Part shown: in pieces, positions 61,054 through 64,000 of the stretch | How the letters are laid out: every line of letters starts with the position of its first letter | Numbering within the stretch: the stretch's first letter is position 1 | Origin: Gavia stellata | Lineage: Eukaryota > Chordata > Aves > Gaviiformes > Gaviidae | NCBI RefSeq assembly: GCF_030936135.1 | Contig: NC_082603.1 | Location: 24,580,880-24,644,879 of the forward strand | Length of the DNA: 64,000 bases | Direction: 5' to 3' | The notes under the pieces: model-generated | What the model was told of the DNA's origin: nothing | The model's database searches: none | Seen by the model: only the letters and a program-made list of their open reading frames with translations | Program-made: the position numbers and the translations under genes

Positions 61054-64000
61054 CCTCACAAGGTCACTGCCCCACGGGCAACCATCTGGCTGGCAGGAGG
61101 GCTCTGCCACCACCCTCCTGCCACCCAGCCACCCTGCAGCCTCTCCACTCGCCCCCTTGCCAGTGTGGGGTTGGACCCCGGTAAGGTGCTGCGTCCCATG
61201 GGAGAGCGGGTGTGGGGTGCCCCCCAGCCAGGCTCGGGGTGCTCCAGCTGCTCCCAGCCCTGCGCCCCGGCTGGGGAGCGTGGCCAAGGCGCCAGCGAGG
61301 CGTGATGGCGCGCCGAGGGTGGGGGGGATGAGCCAGCGCTTTTGGGCAACCATCTGGGGTCTGGGCAGTGGCGGCCGCAGGCACACACGTGAATGGCACA
61401 CGTGTGTGCGGGGCAAGCACTCGGCCCCCCGTGCGCCAGCACCCTGCGTCTGTCCCTGTCCCCTCCTGCACCAGCCACCTGGTAGCTTGGGACATGTCCC
61501 ATCCATGGGATAGCAGCACCCGACTGTGCCCCCCAGGACACGTGCAAGCCCAGAGCCACCCCACGCCGTGCCAGCCTCAGCGACCCCAGCCCAGTCCTCC
61601 CAGCTCACGCATCCATCCCTGCCCCACATACAGCCAGGCACCTCCCACGCCCCGACACCCCACAATGTGCCTACATAGGCATCCCTCCATGCCCTGGTTC
61701 AGCTGCACCGCCTTGCCTGGGCCACTTGCGTGCCATCGCCAGACATCCGGCCCCGGGCAAACTGTCCCCCGTGCTGCCACAGCAGCCTGAGCACAGTGGG
61801 ACCCACCACCCTGTCCCAGGGATGCTGGGCCCTGCGCCAGCCCACGGGAGCGCAGGGCTGCTCCCCTGGCAGGCCGGCCAGCTGGCAGAGGGGACTGCCA
61901 GCCCCACGGGGACACACTGCCGGAAACGAAGGGCCCGCAGCGGGACCCTCACCTCCCCTGACACCCCAGTCCCCACCCTGGCTGGCTGGTGGTGCTGGGG
62001 CTGAAGTAGAGAGGCAGGGATGATGGGCGCATTGGAGATGGCCATAGGTCCTTCCAGCCCCCATCACCCTGTCCCTGAGCAGGGCTGCAGGGTGCCTGGG
62101 GCAGGGACGATGCCCAGGGACCTGCCCTGGTGCCACCATCCCCTAGCCGGACGCTTCCCACCAGGGCTGCCTTTCTCCAGCCCCATTCTCCCGGGGCAGA
62201 CACGATTCTCCTGGGGCGTTCAGGCAGAAAAATCCCCCGCCAGCCCCCCCATTGCTGCCCCTTGGTATTCCAGGAAGGGCTCCCGCAGCCAAGAGCCACT
62301 TCCGCAGCTCTGCTGGCCCCCCCGCCTGCGGCCACTGGCCGACGGCACCACACCACTGGGGGTGTCTGGGACAGGCAGGGCTCCCCCAGCCCTTAACCCC
62401 GGCACCGCGGTGGGAGCAGCACCCCAGTGTCCACGCGGGATGGGCTGGGGCAATGGCAGGAGCCCACCTGAGGCGGGCACCCCACGGCCAAAGGCTGCCC
62501 AGCCATGCCAGCAAGGCAGCCCTGGGAGTCAGGAGCTGCTGGCACTGCTGGAGCCTGACAAAAGTGCCCTGAGGAGGACAAAACAAAATGTCCTTAAAGG
62601 CTGGGGAGGGAGAGGCTGTCAGACCCTCCCTGCTCCCCTGTGGCCCCATGGGGACTCCCCTGCCCAGCCACACAGGGACTGATCCAGCCCCTGGAGCTGC
62701 CCTGCACCCCAGCTCCCCGTTGGACACCTGCCACCACGGCCTCTGCAGGGTTTGGGAGGGGTGGGAGGGCATTGCCTGCCCTCCTGCCTGTGATTTTGGA
62801 GTGAGCATGCAGAGCTTCCCATGGGCATCCACAAAATGCAGAGCCTTGCAAAAGCAAGACATGGCACACTCATCACCCCAGGACCGGCGGGAGGGCGCAG
62901 GCCCTAGCTCACACATGGGGAAACTGAGGCACAACTGCACATCGCCCACCTGCTGTCTCCATCACCCCTGTCCCTCCCCGCAAACCCACCCAGTCCTGGG
63001 GCTGCATACGCACTGGCTGTGCGGTGGGACCCCAGCCAGAGTAGGGGCTGTGGCAGCACGCTCTGCACCTGCAGGCAGGGCTGAGAGGACAGGCAGGGAC
63101 AGTGCTTTTACCAGGCTACTGGCAGGGCCCTGGATGCAGGCCAAGGAGATTAGCTCCCTTCCCCAGTGACCCAGGCAGCTTAGCAGTCAGCGCCCCTCCT
63201 GCTGCAGCTCCTCCCGAGGCTCCCATACCTGGTGTGGCGCTGGGATGCTCCCGGAGCGGCGATGCTCCTGGAGCAGGGATGCTCTCACGGGGACTTTCCT
63301 CCTGCAGCCCCTGCACCAGTACCCCTGTGCATGGGTGTCCTCTCAGCCCTGCAAACAGGGGAGCCCCGGGCAGAGGGCTGCGAGTCAGGGTGGCCATCAC
63401 AGCATGTGCCAGACCCCATGGTCCCCCACCCATCCCCACCTCTCCACACGTTCTGGCCCCCACGTGGCTGGTCAGGTACTTCCAAGAAGTGAGTTAAATA
63501 TTGACCGGGACAAGGTGGGCACTCTTATGCCTGGCTCCCTGCCGCAGGTGCCAGGCTTGGTCCTCGCCCTGTGACAATGCCAGCTGCTCCAGCTAGGGCA
63601 AGGATGCAGCGGCAGCACAGAGCCATGGCAAGCGCCCCGCACATGCAGCAGCACATCCCCGTGACAGACCCCTGATTGAGCCTGGATATGTCCCCGTTCC
63701 CTACCAAGGGCTTCTCCTGAGAAACCTGCCTTCCCAACCCACCAGCCAACCTGACCCCTCCATGCTGCCCACGGCGGGCAGGACGGGTGCTAGGTTCCCC
63801 ACTGCAGGCACAGCCAGTGGGGCCACGCTGGGACACACAAGCGGAGGAGCTGCGCGCATGCTGGAATCGCCTGCTGGACACGCTGCTCCTCTGGCTCTCG
63901 GCTTCCCAGGAAGTCCTGGCTCTAGGCCCTCTGGCTGGAGCGTGCAGCTATTTCGGGAAGCCCCCCGGGAAGGGGAGGGTCCAGCAATCATGTCAGCCCC
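61054..64000. other. 5' flank of SLC6A9, no gene seen
   Basis: GC-rich sequence with many composition-driven open frames on both strands, none matching a protein I know. No RNA gene, LINE or tandem array was recognised up to the right edge. Confidence 0.6.

Overview
The window is a gene-dense, GC-rich piece of vertebrate nuclear DNA, almost certainly from a bird. The gene order matches the human 1p34.1 block (IPO13, DPH2, ATP6V0B, B4GALT2, SLC6A9). The introns are compact, the one recognisable interspersed repeat is a decayed CR1 LINE, and the B4GALT2 protein has the residues I recall for the chicken enzyme. I cannot name the species. No prokaryotic, viral or CRISPR features were seen.

Layout. 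1-7065: intron 1 of IPO13; exon 1, with the first ~28 codons, lies off the left edge. 7066-29735: IPO13 exons 2-20 (+), an importin-beta family nuclear transport receptor. 30195-32764: DPH2 (-), a diphthamide synthesis protein, tail-to-tail with IPO13. 32765-33125: a 361-bp CpG-rich head-to-head promoter shared by DPH2 and ATP6V0B. 33126-40050: ATP6V0B (+), the V-ATPase c'' proteolipid. 42380-49560: B4GALT2 (+), with a CpG-island non-coding first exon and six coding exons. 49565-60500: SLC6A9 (-), the glycine transporter GlyT1, tail-to-tail with B4GALT2, with a probable first coding exon at 60291-60377. 60500-64000: 5' flank of SLC6A9 with a CRE/X-box cluster and a palindrome, otherwise no gene seen.

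Reading frames were checked by intron phase. IPO13 exons 2-20 give 935 residues, exactly human length minus the 28 of exon 1. DPH2 gives 477, ATP6V0B 205 and B4GALT2 373. SLC6A9 exons 2-13 give 623, plus 29 from the proposed exon 1. All splice junctions keep frame and no disabling change was found, so all five genes look functional. They are housekeeping or neuronal genes that share no pathway. What links them is the arrangement: one divergent promoter and two convergent 3' ends.

I found no convincing undescribed system. The most unusual items are an intronic minisatellite in SLC6A9 built on an RFX X-box-like core, a CRE plus X-box cluster upstream of the same gene, a unit present in two IPO13 introns, the shared DPH2/ATP6V0B promoter with E-box/CLEAR-like sites, and the absence of CCDC24 from its expected place. 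Human sequences and family facts are from memory; no database was searched.
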